A DNA stretch of 64,000 bases. Source: Euclidia mi. Taxonomy: Eukaryota; Arthropoda; Insecta; Lepidoptera; Erebidae. A program made the translations under genes and the position numbers. Below the pieces are notes generated by a model that was given only the letters and a program-made list of their open reading frames with translations, had not been told where the DNA came from and made no database searches. Of the stretch, positions 10,427 to 20,353 are shown in pieces (the stretch's first letter is position 1; each line of letters begins with the position of its first letter). Where the stretch lies: positions 94,625,727-94,689,726 of the forward strand of contig OX123186.2 in NCBI GenBank assembly GCA_944739405.2, read 5' to 3'.

Positions 10427-11801
10427 GTACCTTAAATAACTTATATTATCTTTATATTGTGTATATTATATAAAATTCTAGCGCTACTGCGCACATAACA
10501 TAACATATCTTCACGCCTTTTATCCCCGAAGGGGTAGGCAGAGGTGTATTACACACCCACATTTCGCCAGATACGTTTCGGTCCCAATGTAATAGGGGGC
10601 GAGCCTATTGCCATCTACCGAGCACATTATTAAGCGAGCGATAATTAACATTTTTAATACACACAACTTCGAAAAGTCAGAGGTGTGTGCCCGGGGTAGT
10701 TGGGGATCAAACCCGAGACCATCGACTCGGCAGTCCGTTATGTACACCACTGGGCTACCGCCGCTATGACTGACTGACAACGCATAGACAAAATTACTGG
10801 GCGTATGTAGATCACATTTGACATGTATTTTCCATATATCGACCGCAGGGATGTACTAGGAAGGGATTTTTCGAAATGGGATCGGGCAAAGTACATAAAC
10901 TGCGGGCGTCCTCTAGTTATGTATGTAATGAGAGTCAACGGCAGTATTTATACAACGGATATGAAGAATATTCAGACTCACAACAATATTTGGGATAATA
11001 CATTTTTGGTCATTATCGTGTGAAGGATTGTTTCCACCATTATTAATCCTTTACATCTTAAGTTACTAATAATCCTAGTAATCTCCAGGAAACTATTTAC
11101 CTTATTTCACAGAAGTGTTTATTGGAAATTTTGTTGATTAACGATTGATGGTTGTTATAGACTGAAACATTTTTAAAATTAGTAATTCATGATAGTAGAC
11201 TAGAATTACCGCGAGGTTGCCTGGTAATTGGCGAATAGTAGGTAAGTAATTTTAAATTTTTGTTGTGATCGCATTTTTGATGACATTTTATTTATTTGAA
11301 AATTAAATTTACCCATAAGAAATGTTTTGAGAAGAATTTGCAACAATTTGATAAAATTGTGAAGATATGTTTAGAAGCTAAACAAAATTCCATCTACCTG
11401 TTTACACCTCGCTGACATTAAGTTGCGGCGAAGTTAGGAAATGCGAACTAAATTTTTTGTCCATTGTCTATATATTTTCATTTACTTTTCAAAATAATAA
11501 AATACATTTCTTACAAAATACGTTGTATTTCAATTCAAAGAAAAATATTTTATTCTTGTACGAGAATATGTAATTTAAATAAATCCTTTATTGTTTATGC
11601 ACTCAAACCTGCCATGTAAATCACTCTGTTTATTGATGAACAACGTATGAAATTTAGTTCAGTACTTTTTGAGTTTACCGCGAACAAACTGACGACAGTA
11701 TTTTATAATATGTAGTAATAGAGAGTTATAGACACCCCTGGCATATTTTTGTGCAAAACAAATGTTTGTGGTTTATTAACAAAACGCCCTTTTTATATCA
11801 G
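10427..11801. other. spacer between E6 and E7
   Basis: It holds a SINE at 10513-10765. The rest is AT-rich without a supported gene. Confidence 0.45.
10513..10765 (-). repeat. tRNA-derived SINE, minus orientation
   Basis: It starts GCCTTTTATCCCCGAAGGGG. The tRNA-like head lies at its right end on the minus strand, with box B as GGTTTGATCCCC (near 10707) and box A as TAGCCCAGTGG (near 10750). Close relatives lie at 48850-49103 and 54605-54865. Confidence 0.75.
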
Positions 11802-11992
11802 TTTTCTTTACAATAAATAAAAGAGGCAACAAAATGCTGGTCTACGGAGGTTACACTTACTTCAGGAAGAAGAAAACCCTCGGTCTGAAGCAATCTTGGA
11901 ACTGTTCTACTCATCATAGCAAGGGGTGTAGGGCTACAATAACTTGTATAGACAATAGCGTGGTATATGTGAGGGCTATGCATAACCACTGA
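11802..11992 (+). CDS. mod(mdg4)-like: FLYWCH alternative 3' exon E7
   Basis: The acceptor CTTTTTATATCAG ends at 11801 with a 2-nt partial codon. The exon has no early ATG, so an ATG-based ORF search misses it. The 62-residue product reads FFTINKRGNKMLVYGGYTYF, then KQSWNCSTHHSKGCRAT, ITCIDNSVVYV, AMHNH and TGA at 11990-11992. All four ligands are present. The usual S before the basic-G motif is N (TINKRG). It appears intact and belongs with E4 and E6. Confidence 0.87.
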
Positions 11993-12720
11993 GGAGTTCT
12001 TCCTATTAAAAATGACGTATTTTTGGCTAATGTAGAATGGCGTATTGCCAAATAAATAGCAGTTAAATGTTGCATATTTAAGATAACACTAAAAATACAA
12101 GTGTACACTTTTATCTAAGGGATTTAAGTGGTATTAGAAGTGCTTGCAGATTTTGAGTTCTTTTTATTATTTTACTTTATTCATGTATATGAAGTACTGA
12201 CGTACATATATACTCTTATAGATGTAGTTCAGCTCTGAAGATAATTATTATATCAAATTTAAAACGTATGCAGTAGTTCTATATTTTTAAATGTGTGTAT
12301 GGACAATTTTTATCGTGTAGTCAAGTGTGTGTATCTTTTGATATGATAATGAATATCTTGAACTAAATATTTGTATTTTATTACAAATTAAACTATAGAT
12401 ATAAATAATATCACGCTACATTCTCGCAGTAAAGCATGACCTGCCTTTGTATTGGCTAGTTGTCAAAAGCCAGAACTAGTTATACTGTGTAAATATCTTG
12501 ATATATACCGTATGTGCATTGAAATCAGGTTTGATTTTATTAGATATGTTTACTAATCAGTAACGTTAGTAGAAAAGTATGCAGTTACGCAACTTTTCTT
12601 ATATTTGCAGTTTTCACGTTACAAATTCTGAGCATGCTGCCCTTTGACTGTGTGCCAGCTGAAGAAATAATGAAAATGACACTTCTTCAAATATAATCTA
12701 AATAAATATTATCTTTTCAG
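11993..12720. other. spacer between E7 and E8
   Basis: AT-rich DNA with no supported gene or recognised repeat. Confidence 0.4.
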
Positions 12721-12908
12721 TGACCTTCATCACGTCGCAAAGAGGTAAAAAAATGTTATGCTACGAAGGCTACAGATACTATAAAAAGTATAGCAAAGGA
12801 TGCAAGGATCGCTGGGTGTATTCCACACACGAGCCAAAAGGATGCCGAGCTTGTATCATCACTGTAAACGCCAATGTGATCAAATTTGGACCTGAACATA
12901 ATCACTAA
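12721..12908 (+). CDS. mod(mdg4)-like: FLYWCH alternative 3' exon E8, one zinc ligand replaced
   Basis: The acceptor ATTATCTTTTCAG ends at 12720. The 61-residue product begins TFITSQRGKKMLCYEGYRYY and continues SKGCKDRWVYSTHEPKGCRA, IITVNANVIKF and PEHNH, with TAA at 12906-12908. The frame is fully open, but the first zinc-binding Cys is Tyr (WVYS instead of W-x-CS). An extra Cys in SKGCKD lies six residues before that position and another follows in CRACII; whether either can substitute is unknown. It may be a non-zinc variant or an early pseudogene. Relic E9 is its closest relative. Confidence 0.8.
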
Positions 12909-13414
12909 ATATAGTAAAGGAAAAATATGAATAAGTAGTTCAGGGTTTTTTTTACTTCGCCTTTTTCTTCTACAGCCTTTAGCAGTCGACTGCTGCGCTA
13001 AAGTCCCTTCTAATTTACTTCACAGTTATAACCAGTAGCACTGTGAGTCAATAGAAGGATATGGCCTACTATACCACGCTGGTCAGACGGGTTGGTGCAG
13101 GGTTTGATGCCGAGTTTGCCGTCTCTTCGTGAAGATGCTAACCTTTTTATCGTGCAACAATTGCCTATTAATATACAAAGACTTCTTGACTGTAAATCGT
13201 AAATATAAATCTTCAATTTTGATGAATGAATTAATAATTAGATATTGGCATTTTATCGGTGCTTTCTCTCGACAGTAGCCAGTGTAGTTTTTGTAAGACA
13301 GTTTATCGAGCTAGATAAGTATACAAGTATACTTAGATGAATATTAAGACTATGTATATTAAAGCTAATTGGCCGCATGAAAGACCTAGAAGAATTTCTA
13401 GAAATTCAAAATTA

Positions 13415-13545
13415 GGGCACAAAAGAAATATACTAAAGGATGCAAAGATACTTGGGTTTGTTCCACACATCACCGGAAAGGATGCAGGGCATCCATCATC
13501 TCAAAAAACCTTGCTTTTAGTTTTATTTACCAAACATAACTGGCG
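13415..13545 (+). pseudogene. FLYWCH relic E9
   Basis: The frame from about 13419 reads QKKYTKGCKDTWVCSTHHRK and GCRASII, which matches the middle of E8 (KYSKGCKDRWVYS). Here the first Cys is kept. The N-terminal half is not recognisable, there is an in-frame TAG near 13399, and the end is shifted: the HNH position reads KHNW in another frame. No acceptor in the right place was found. It is best explained as a decayed tandem copy of E8. A SINE end lies at 13553-13610. Confidence 0.7.
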
Positions 13546-13552
13546 AAAAGTG

Positions 13553-13610
13553 GGTGTGTAATACACCTCTGCCTAACCCTTCGGGTATAAAAGGCTTGAA
13601 GTTATGTTGT
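13553..13610 (+). repeat. SINE end fragment
   Basis: GGGTGTGTAATACACCTCTG followed by CCTAACCCTTCGGGTATAAA is the inverse of the distal end of the SINE family at 10513. It lies just after the decayed end of E9, and the insertion may explain the loss of that end. Confidence 0.6.
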
Positions 13611-13959
13611 GTTAGTTTTATTTGTTCTCATGTGTAAATATTTATAGTTTTCTTCTACCACCATTATATAACCATCCCCAGGCATCTTTTAGCAACAAGG
13701 CCGCCAATTGTACTCTGTGTAATCATGATAAATACGAACTAGTGACCACTTTAGTGTCTGTTATGGCGTTCCCTCAGAGAATACCAGTGATGTAGGTTGG
13801 TTTTTAAAGGTAATTGAGATTAAACCTACTACCGCCATGTTTCGAGTACTTATCCGATATTACAATTTGACTCATGTGTCATGCTAGCCGATGTACATAC
13901 TTAACTGCATACCACCTATAAACTGATCCCAATTTTTTATTATTTAATTTTAATTACAG
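13611..13959. other. spacer before E10
   Basis: No gene. A short stretch near 13820-13850 (CTACTACCGCCATGTTTCGA) resembles Penelope-type terminal sequence. Confidence 0.35.
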
Positions 13960-14165
13960 GTATAATATTCACAGTATCTCAAAAAGGCAGGCCCTTGATT
14001 CGAATCGGTGGCTACAGCTTCCACATTCATTCGAAGATGAACCACAAAACGAGATGGGCATGTTCCACACATAGGTCAAAGGGCTGCAGAGCACACATTT
14101 ATACTTTAGATAATGAAATAATAAAAATCAATAATGATCATATACATAATTCGTGTAATTATTGA
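13960..14165 (+). CDS. mod(mdg4)-like: FLYWCH alternative 3' exon E10
   Basis: The acceptor AATTTTAATTACAG ends at 13959 and leaves GT. No early ATG is present. The 67-residue product reads IIFTVSQKGRPLIRIGGYSF, KTRWACSTHRSKGCRAH, IYTLDNEIIKI, and ends DHIHNSCNY with TGA at 14163-14165. The histidine pair is H-I-H rather than H-N-H, and five residues follow it. It opens the E10-E14 subfamily block (PLIR, KTRWACST). It appears functional. Confidence 0.86.
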
Positions 14166-14971
14166 AAAGATTGTGCAATAATACAAAAATTAGCCCTTTA
14201 TATAAGCTAGCCCTCTGCTTGACACGAGTCTCTTCTGACTATAGGAAGGATCAGGCAGTACATTTAGTTTGCTAAGCTCTACCTAGTTTGCTAAGCTAAA
14301 ATAATAAAATATTTTGAACGAAAAATAAATTCGCGTACTCAAAGATGATATTTTGCATCGGTGGATTTGCAAGTGCCAGGTTCGCAATGCGTAATCAAAC
14401 CAGTCAGTCAGTTTGAAAGATGACTGTCCTTTAATTTTGCTGGAAAATAGCAATATTTCTAATGGTGCTTATCGTGAGACGACGAGTGGAAACCGGATCT
14501 CCTATTTAGGTATACTGCTCCCCTGTTCGGCCGCTTGCCAATAATAGCATCTCTCATTAAGCTGATGATTGTTATTGAAGGAAAATTGATTCATACTCAA
14601 GTATGTTTATATAAACCTTTTATTTTTTATAAGTATTTTATCCTGTTTAATCTGTATTTTGTGTCTGTTGTTTTTAAATAATACTAAATGATTATACTTA
14701 TTCATACTACTCATACTGTATACATATACATTTTTTATTAAAACATATAGCAATATGATTGACTGATGTAGTTTCATTTCAGTATATATTTTTTAGTATT
14801 CGAAAAGTTTGCTGTCTGTGAAAAATAAAAGCATACAATGATGTTAATTCAGAAGTTGGGTTTGAAGAATTTCAACGTGTTTTTGAAAATCAGAATACTC
14901 TTTTTAATAAAAGAAAAAGAAAGCCATTATTTTAAACAGATATTTTTAGTTATAGACCTCAGATTATTTAA
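14166..14971. other. spacer after E10
   Basis: AT-rich DNA with no supported gene. Confidence 0.4.
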
Positions 14972-15975
14972 CACTTTGAAGGACAGTTAACGCCTATAGA
15001 CGTGATAACAATAAAACTTCAATTGTGTCTCTGTAAAACTTATATTTTTACATTTTAACATTTTTAATTTGACATAATTTGTAATTTTATTTATTTTGTT
15101 TTGACATTGTTTGATTTGACATTGTTATTTTATTTATTTTCTTTTGACATTAAAAATTACATAAGTAATATATTATTATTCTTAAATTGACAATCAATAA
15201 TATTTTCTGACATTTTAAATATAAGTATGACATTTTATTGTCTAAATTTTTATTATTTTTAAAAATTACTTAAGTAATATATTATTATTCCTAAATTGAC
15301 ATTCAATAATATTTTCTGATATTTTAAATATATGACATTTTATTGTTAAAATTTTATTATTTTTACATATTGTTTGCAACATGTATTTTACTATGTATTA
15401 GCATGTAAAGTTGTGAGTATGATGTGGGCATTATTAAACATATAAACAAATAGTTGTGGCAACCTGTCTGATGGCTTAGGCTGACATGCTTATGCATACA
15501 CCTTCTGGTGGCGTGGAGGCATAGTGATACAGATCGTGCTGACTCCCTCAATCAAGGTTGAGCCGTACGATTGCTGTTGAATGCGGGCCGAGTCAGTCAA
15601 AAGCGTCAGATGATTACCTGCATTGTAATTGCATACTAAACCCTTTTTTGTCTGGACTTTAAAAGATGAAGAAAAGACTAAAGAAATTGAAGTGACCCAA
15701 AAAACAACAATGACCTGAGTTTGTTCCGGCCTTTCTTCTCAAGAAGTCATTTAGCTAGAAAAAGCCGGCATCATCTAAAATAGGGTTTTGACATGTATAA
15801 GTGTTGTAAACAACCAAAATGCAGAAATTAATATGTCTTTATGTCTGTCTTTATGTCTTTCTCGTTTACTGTCCGTGAAAGTGTTAACTTATTAACACTT
15901 TCACGGACAGTAAACGAGAAACAATTGAAGTTTTATTGTTATCACGTATATAGGCGTTTACTGTTCATGAAAGTG
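14972..15975. mobile_element. piggyBac-type MITE with TTAA target duplication
   Basis: TTAA at 14968-14971 and 15976-15979 flank ends reading CACTTTGAAGGACAGTTAAC and, inverted, CACTTTCATGAACAGTAAAC. The inverted match continues through GCCTATAxACGTGATAACAA and TAAAACTTCAATTG, about 60 bp in all. Inside are an AT-rich direct duplication of about 115 bp (near 15130-15360) and a 27-bp inverted repeat (15866-15923) in which the terminal motif appears again. Short open frames inside carry no recognisable domain. TTAA targets are typical of piggyBac. Confidence 0.7.
15866..15923. repeat. 27-bp inverted repeat
   Basis: CTCGTTTACTGTCCGTGAAA...AACACTTTCACGG...GTAAACGAG forms a perfect stem with a short centre containing TTAA. 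It resembles two abutting copies of the MITE end (CACTTTCACGGACAGTAAAC), suggesting a nested or rearranged terminus. Confidence 0.7.
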
Positions 15976-16029
15976 TTAAAAAGAATAGTATATCTTGTGT
16001 TGCAGTTCTCTGCATTGGTACAATTATTA

Positions 16030-16531
16030 TGCCTCCTCTACACTACTCGCGAAATTCCTTTAGCTAAAGTCCGAAGTGCGACACTACACACTCGTTCAAC
16101 TTGGCAAGGAGCTCATTCGCTCTGTGGTGCCGATAAGATGCGCACGTTTGTGATGGATGATAAATTATTTTCTTATGACATTATTTGTATAATTATATGA
16201 CATTATTTGTATAAATATATGAAATTCGTCATTGGGGTCCCAAATAACTGTCTCTGTTTGTAGAATTTCGAAGAACAACATATTTGCTCCTGTGAGCACT
16301 TTATATTGCTCATAATCGTGTTACACGCACTTTTCTAACGAAGTCGGCCGAGTAGTGTCAGAGAGGTACTTCGTGAACCCACTTCGTGCAACTCTGGGCC
16401 CTTTGACTCGGGCGCAAAAACCGACAACAAATGGAAGTTGGCCGAGGCGAGGCAAAGTTTAACGAGGTAAGCCGAAGTGCCTCTCTGCACTATCGTATTT
16501 GTCTAAATTCGTAAGTATTGTAGAGGAGGCA
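16030..16531. mobile_element. MITE with TTA target duplication
   Basis: TTA at 16027-16029 and 16532-16534 flank inverted ends TGCCTCCTCTACACTACTCG and TGCCTCCTCTACAATACTTA. The interior is GC-richer and has no coding sequence. The 3-bp TTA target fits the PIF/Harbinger group, and the element is probably non-autonomous. Confidence 0.65.
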
Positions 16532-16669
16532 TTACATTCACAAAACATCTAATTTTGAAGTTACGTCAAGTTTTTGATTTGGTATGTGTTCAATTTGCAT
16601 GTAATTTGCACAGTAGATTGATTTGTCAATAAATTAAACTGTCCACCAAAAATTGTGTGTTCATTTCAG

Positions 16670-16908
16670 ATATAATGTACACGCTGTCACAGAAAGGCAA
16701 GCGTTTAATCCGCGTGGGACACTACACATTCTTCGCTCAAACTAAACAAAATAGTAATATGAAAACAAGATGGGCATGTTCTACGCACGCTACGAAGGGC
16801 TGCAGAGCTAATATTCATACTGTGAACGACAGTGTAGTCAAAATAAATAATATGCACAACCATTATTTTAGTAGACCGTTAGGACTACCCAACGGCCTAC
16901 AAAATTAA
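16670..16908 (+). CDS. mod(mdg4)-like: FLYWCH alternative 3' exon E11
   Basis: The acceptor GTGTTCATTTCAG ends at 16669 and leaves AT. The product of 78 residues begins IMYTLSQKGKRLIRVGHYTF and has MKTRWACSTHATKGCRAN, IHTVNDSVVKI and MHNHY. After HNH it runs on for 17 residues (YFSRPLGLPNGLQN-type tail) to TAA at 16906-16908, longer than its neighbours. This is probably a stop-loss extension. All four zinc ligands are present. It belongs to the E10-E14 block. Confidence 0.88.
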
Positions 16909-17217
16909 TACTAAATACATAATATACAAAAATTCCACCTTGCTAGTATCTCTGCTTCAAAATCTGTAAGCAAAAATACCTATACCATACATACCTTTTG
17001 GAGTTAGTGCCTTTAGGTACCGAGTCCAAAGCATGTATGTTTGGCGCTGGTCGAAACCATGCTAATGTTATCTAAACAGTATGTAAACATCATATATACG
17101 GTCGTCATTTCATAGATCTCATGGGATATTTAGCCCTTATTTATTACAGTCAGATATCTTTATATCTAGTCCCGATATGACTTTGGTACTCAAATATTTA
17201 TATATGTTTACAAGAAG

Positions 17218-17405
17218 ACGCCAGCAGCTACGCCTGCATTTTTTTTAAATTTACCCATTTTGGCCGATCCCGTGGGATTTCGGGAAATCCTTTCTTAGTG
17301 CACCCCTACAAGGAACATACATGCCAAATTTCAGCTTCCTGCGCCCAATAGTTTCGGCTGTAGCGTGTCTGTCAGTCAGTCAGTAACGCAAGGATTTTAT
17401 ATATT
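17218..17405 (+). repeat. interspersed repeat, ACGCAAGGATTTTATATATT family
   Basis: The sequence runs GCCAGCAGCTACGCCTGC, TTTACCCATTTTGGCCGATC, CAAATTTCAGCTTCCTGCGC, AGTTTCGGCTGTAGCGTGTC and ACGCAAGGATTTTATATATT. Relatives occur at 17740-17865, 39005-39205, 45145-45360 and, inverted, at 49985-50190. The shared ends suggest a non-autonomous element, possibly Helitron-related. Confidence 0.6.
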
Positions 17406-18378
17406 ACGATTTTGCATTATACTACTTATTTCTGGATTAATACCATAAAATAATTATGTTTAATTTACCCTTAGCTTCAGGTTTCCAAATTTAAATGGGA
17501 GACAAATCACGGCTGATAATATTTTAGGAATCAAGTTCTGGGTAAACTTAACTATTAACTTATTGCATGTAAACAATGTGTGTATGAAATCTAGTTAAGT
17601 ATGTGTTATTCTGAGCAGCTGATAAAACCGCATGTAAAGATAACAAATTGTCGAATAAATCCTATACAACTGTAAAGATTGTTGCATTTCAGTCGGACTA
17701 TTACTGAACTATTCATATTCAATAGTTTTTGCTGTTCCCGTGGCAAATTCGCGCAATCCCTTCTTAGTTCACCCCGTACGGTCCCCAAGACAAATTTCGA
17801 GTTCTTGCGTCTCGTAGTGACGCCTGTAGCTTGTCTGTCAGTCAGTAACGCAATCATTTTATATATAAAGAAAGAGAAATAAACCAGCAAATAAAACTAA
17901 GTATTTACATTTATGTTGGTCTATGTCGAAGACACGATGGCGTATCGCTATGCAACCGACTGCCACGCAGAAGAACGCGGGTTCGGTCCTCGTTAAATTA
18001 AATATTTATGTGCGTGAATTGTCCGCTCAATTTAGACATCCAATGGTGAAATAATTCGCACCCAGCTGAAAAGCGGTATGATTGTTCACAATACCATCAT
18101 AAATTAAATCTGAAAAATCTTCATAGATCCGACACCCGGAAAAAAAATCAATTCAGACATGCGGTTCAAAGTTACAAAAACTTTTATTAACAGTTTTCTT
18201 AGTTGAATCTTATTGGAAATCGATTTACACAGAACTATTCTTGAGCGTATCCCAACCTGAGCGAACCCCGGCGATTGCCCGAACATGCGCGCTTATCCAC
18301 ACGCAAAACTTTCGCTCAACGGAACTCGCGACAAGATAATGATAGAGATTTATTTATTGCATAACTGTGAACAATATA

Positions 18379-18424
18379 TGCTATTTGCTTCAATAATAAG
18401 TTCTTATTATTGAAGCAAATAGCA
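18379..18424. repeat. perfect 22-bp inverted repeat
   Basis: TGCTATTTGCTTCAATAATA-AG, a 2-bp centre (TT), then the exact inverse ending at 18424. It could form a hairpin, but no function is evident. Confidence 0.7.
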
Positions 18425-18680
18425 AAGTAAAAATACAATTTAAGAAAAAAAAAAGTAACATACGGGTACAACATTTTCATGGAATACATACATTGCAGAC
18501 CAAGTGCAAAACAAAATAATGACTGTCCCTTTTTAAATAATGTCTAAAATCAATGAAAATCTCTAAATACCTGAGCAGATCGAAGCTTTATACACGCGCA
18601 TGCGCTCGCAAGCTCTACTTTGCGCTTAGCTATAATTATGTGCCTTGGCCCCGATGCTGACAATTTAACAGACACTCCTA

Positions 18681-19290
18681 AGGCTCAGTCCACACCGAAA
18701 TGGCAGCGGCCGGAAGCGAAGCGGAGAGCAGTTTCAGTGTCATATAATTTTAGTCTTTATCACCATGATTATAATACATAGAATCACTTGACAATCCGCG
18801 CCGCGTCGGCGCGCGACCGCTTTGGCGGGCGCGAGCGGCCGCGAGCATACGCGGGAAGGCGCGGGCGGCCGCGAGCATGCGCGAGAAGGCGCGGGCGGTC
18901 GCGAGAATGCGCGGGAAGGCGCGGGCGGCCGCGAGCAAGCGCGGGAGGGCGCGGGCGGCCGTGTACCCAAGAATCCGCGTTTCCTCTTCTTCTTCTTCAA
19001 TTATACGTGCAATAACTATTAAATCCAAAATACTCATTTTCACAGCTAATTACACACGTGTTTCCTCATTATATGTAGAATATAAACTGCGCATAGGAAT
19101 AGCGTGAGCCTGAGCCGTGACGTGAGCTGCGCGCGGCCGCGAGCAGTCGCGGGCAGGCGCGAGCAGTCGCGGGCGGGCGCGAGCAGTCGCGCGCGGGCGC
19201 GAACAGTCGCGGGCAGCCGCAAGCCTTCTCTTCGATGCCGGCCGCTGCGCGTCGCTTCCAGCCGCTGCCATTTCGGTGTGAACTGAGCCT
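18681..19290. mobile_element. GC-rich MITE with internal tandem repeats
   Basis: TA at 18679-18680 and 19291-19292 flank inverted ends AGGCTCAGTCCACACCGAAA and, inverted on the right, AGGCTCAGTTCACACCGAAA. These continue into TGGCAGCGGC for about 45 bp. Inside are about five units of a 30-bp repeat (GCGGGCGGCCGCGAGCATGC type, 18830-18960) and about four units of a 20-bp repeat (GCGAGCAGTCGCGGGCAGGC type, 19125-19220). The block is far richer in G+C than its surroundings. Long frames read in it are products of the repeat and not genes. Confidence 0.75.
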
Positions 19291-19292
19291 TA

Positions 19293-20021
19293 TGGCTGTG
19301 GTTATAACTTTGCAAGTGAGAGTGCCTAGAATAGACTACGAGTAAATCAAGAAATCAAAGTAAAATTTAAGAAAGATTTTGTCAAAACGGGTATCAATGT
19401 ATACAATTGCGAAAAGGAATGCCATAGTTGTATATGGCTGTTATAAATAAAAAAGCTAATATTTCATTTGGCGATTTCATTTACTCTAACAGTGTATCTA
19501 ATATCGCCGATATTTTAGTGGCGAGACTGTGAGATGAGTTCACGGTGCGCACTAAAGACTTTTCCAAGTTAAGCGATTATTAAATTGTTGATTATCGCTT
19601 GTTTAACGTTGAAGAAAAACATCTTGAGAAAATCTGCATATCTGAGAGTTCTCCAAAATGTTCTCCAAAGACATGTGATGTCCTCCAACCCGGCTGGTAT
19701 GCCGGTGGTCAAAGATGGATGCCCGACCAAAACAATTATTGTCTAAGATTGTTTGAATAAAATTATGAAATTTGAAATGTACAAGAAAGGCTAGCAATAA
19801 TCAAATCAAATGATAATGTGTGTGTGTTGTGCAAAACAATATTAAAATAATATTATTACACATCTATTTTTGATTACTTTTGAGAGAACAAATAGTTACT
19901 ATTAAATTGCAACTGAAAAGTGTAAGTACAATTAATTGCAGTTAGTATATTCGATCACTCGACAAGTTTTCATGTTGATATGAAAGATATAACCAATCAC
20001 ATTATTGTATTTATTTTCCAG
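19293..20021. other. spacer before E12
   Basis: It includes a weak SINE-like scrap near 19530-19720 (AGTTCACGGTGCGCACTAAAG). No coding sequence was recognised. Confidence 0.4.
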
Positions 20022-20212
20022 ATATTATCTACACGCTATCAAAAAAAGGCAAGCCAATGATACGCCTTGGTCCGTACACTTTCTACGCGCAAGTCAAACA
20101 AAACTTTAAGACAAGATGGGGCTGTTCAACAAACCAGAGAAAAGGCTGTAGAGCATCCTTAACTACGGTTGATGATAAAATTGTATGCATTAATAATAGT
20201 CATAATCATTAA
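20022..20212 (+). CDS. mod(mdg4)-like: FLYWCH alternative 3' exon E12
   Basis: The acceptor TTTATTTTCCAG ends at 20021 and leaves AT. The 62-residue product begins IIYTLSKKGKPMIRLGPYTF and has FKTRWGCSTNQRKGCRAS, LTTVDDKIVCI and NNSHNH, with TAA at 20210-20212. All four ligands are present. It is a close sister of E13 and E14. A truncated LINE copy is inserted only a few bases after the stop, in what would be the 3' UTR. Confidence 0.88.
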
Positions 20213-20233
20213 CTAGCCATGAAAAGATTAAGA

Positions 20234-20338
20234 TGCATGATGAGAATGAATGAAGCAAGAGTGACAACGACCGTATGGCGTTCCATAGTTTCTGCCTACC
20301 CAGAGAAAAAAGTCGGGAGTCTATGTACGTATGTATGT
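20234..20338 (+). mobile_element. 3' stub of an RTE-type LINE with target duplication
   Basis: About 105 bp matches the last codons of the LINE at 25020-25130 (TGGCGTTCC...GTTTCTGCCTACCC) and ends in TATGTACGTATGTATGT. A 15-bp direct repeat ATGAAAAGATTAAGA (20219-20233 and 20339-20353) flanks it. This is a severely 5'-truncated retrotransposition, sitting 7 bp past the E12 stop. Confidence 0.75.
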
Positions 20339-20353
20339 ATGAAAAGATTAAGA

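Larger units (their letters stand above)
16909..18680. other. spacer after E11
   Basis: It contains two copies of an interspersed repeat (17218-17405, 17740-17865), a SINE scrap near 17937-18030 (GCGGGTTCGGTCCTC) and a 22-bp inverted repeat (18379-18424). No coding exon was seen. Confidence 0.5.

Noticed and set aside
18740..19286. Arg/Ala/Gly-rich open frames on both strands
   Set aside because: They are produced by GC-rich tandem repeats inside a MITE and exist in several frames at once.
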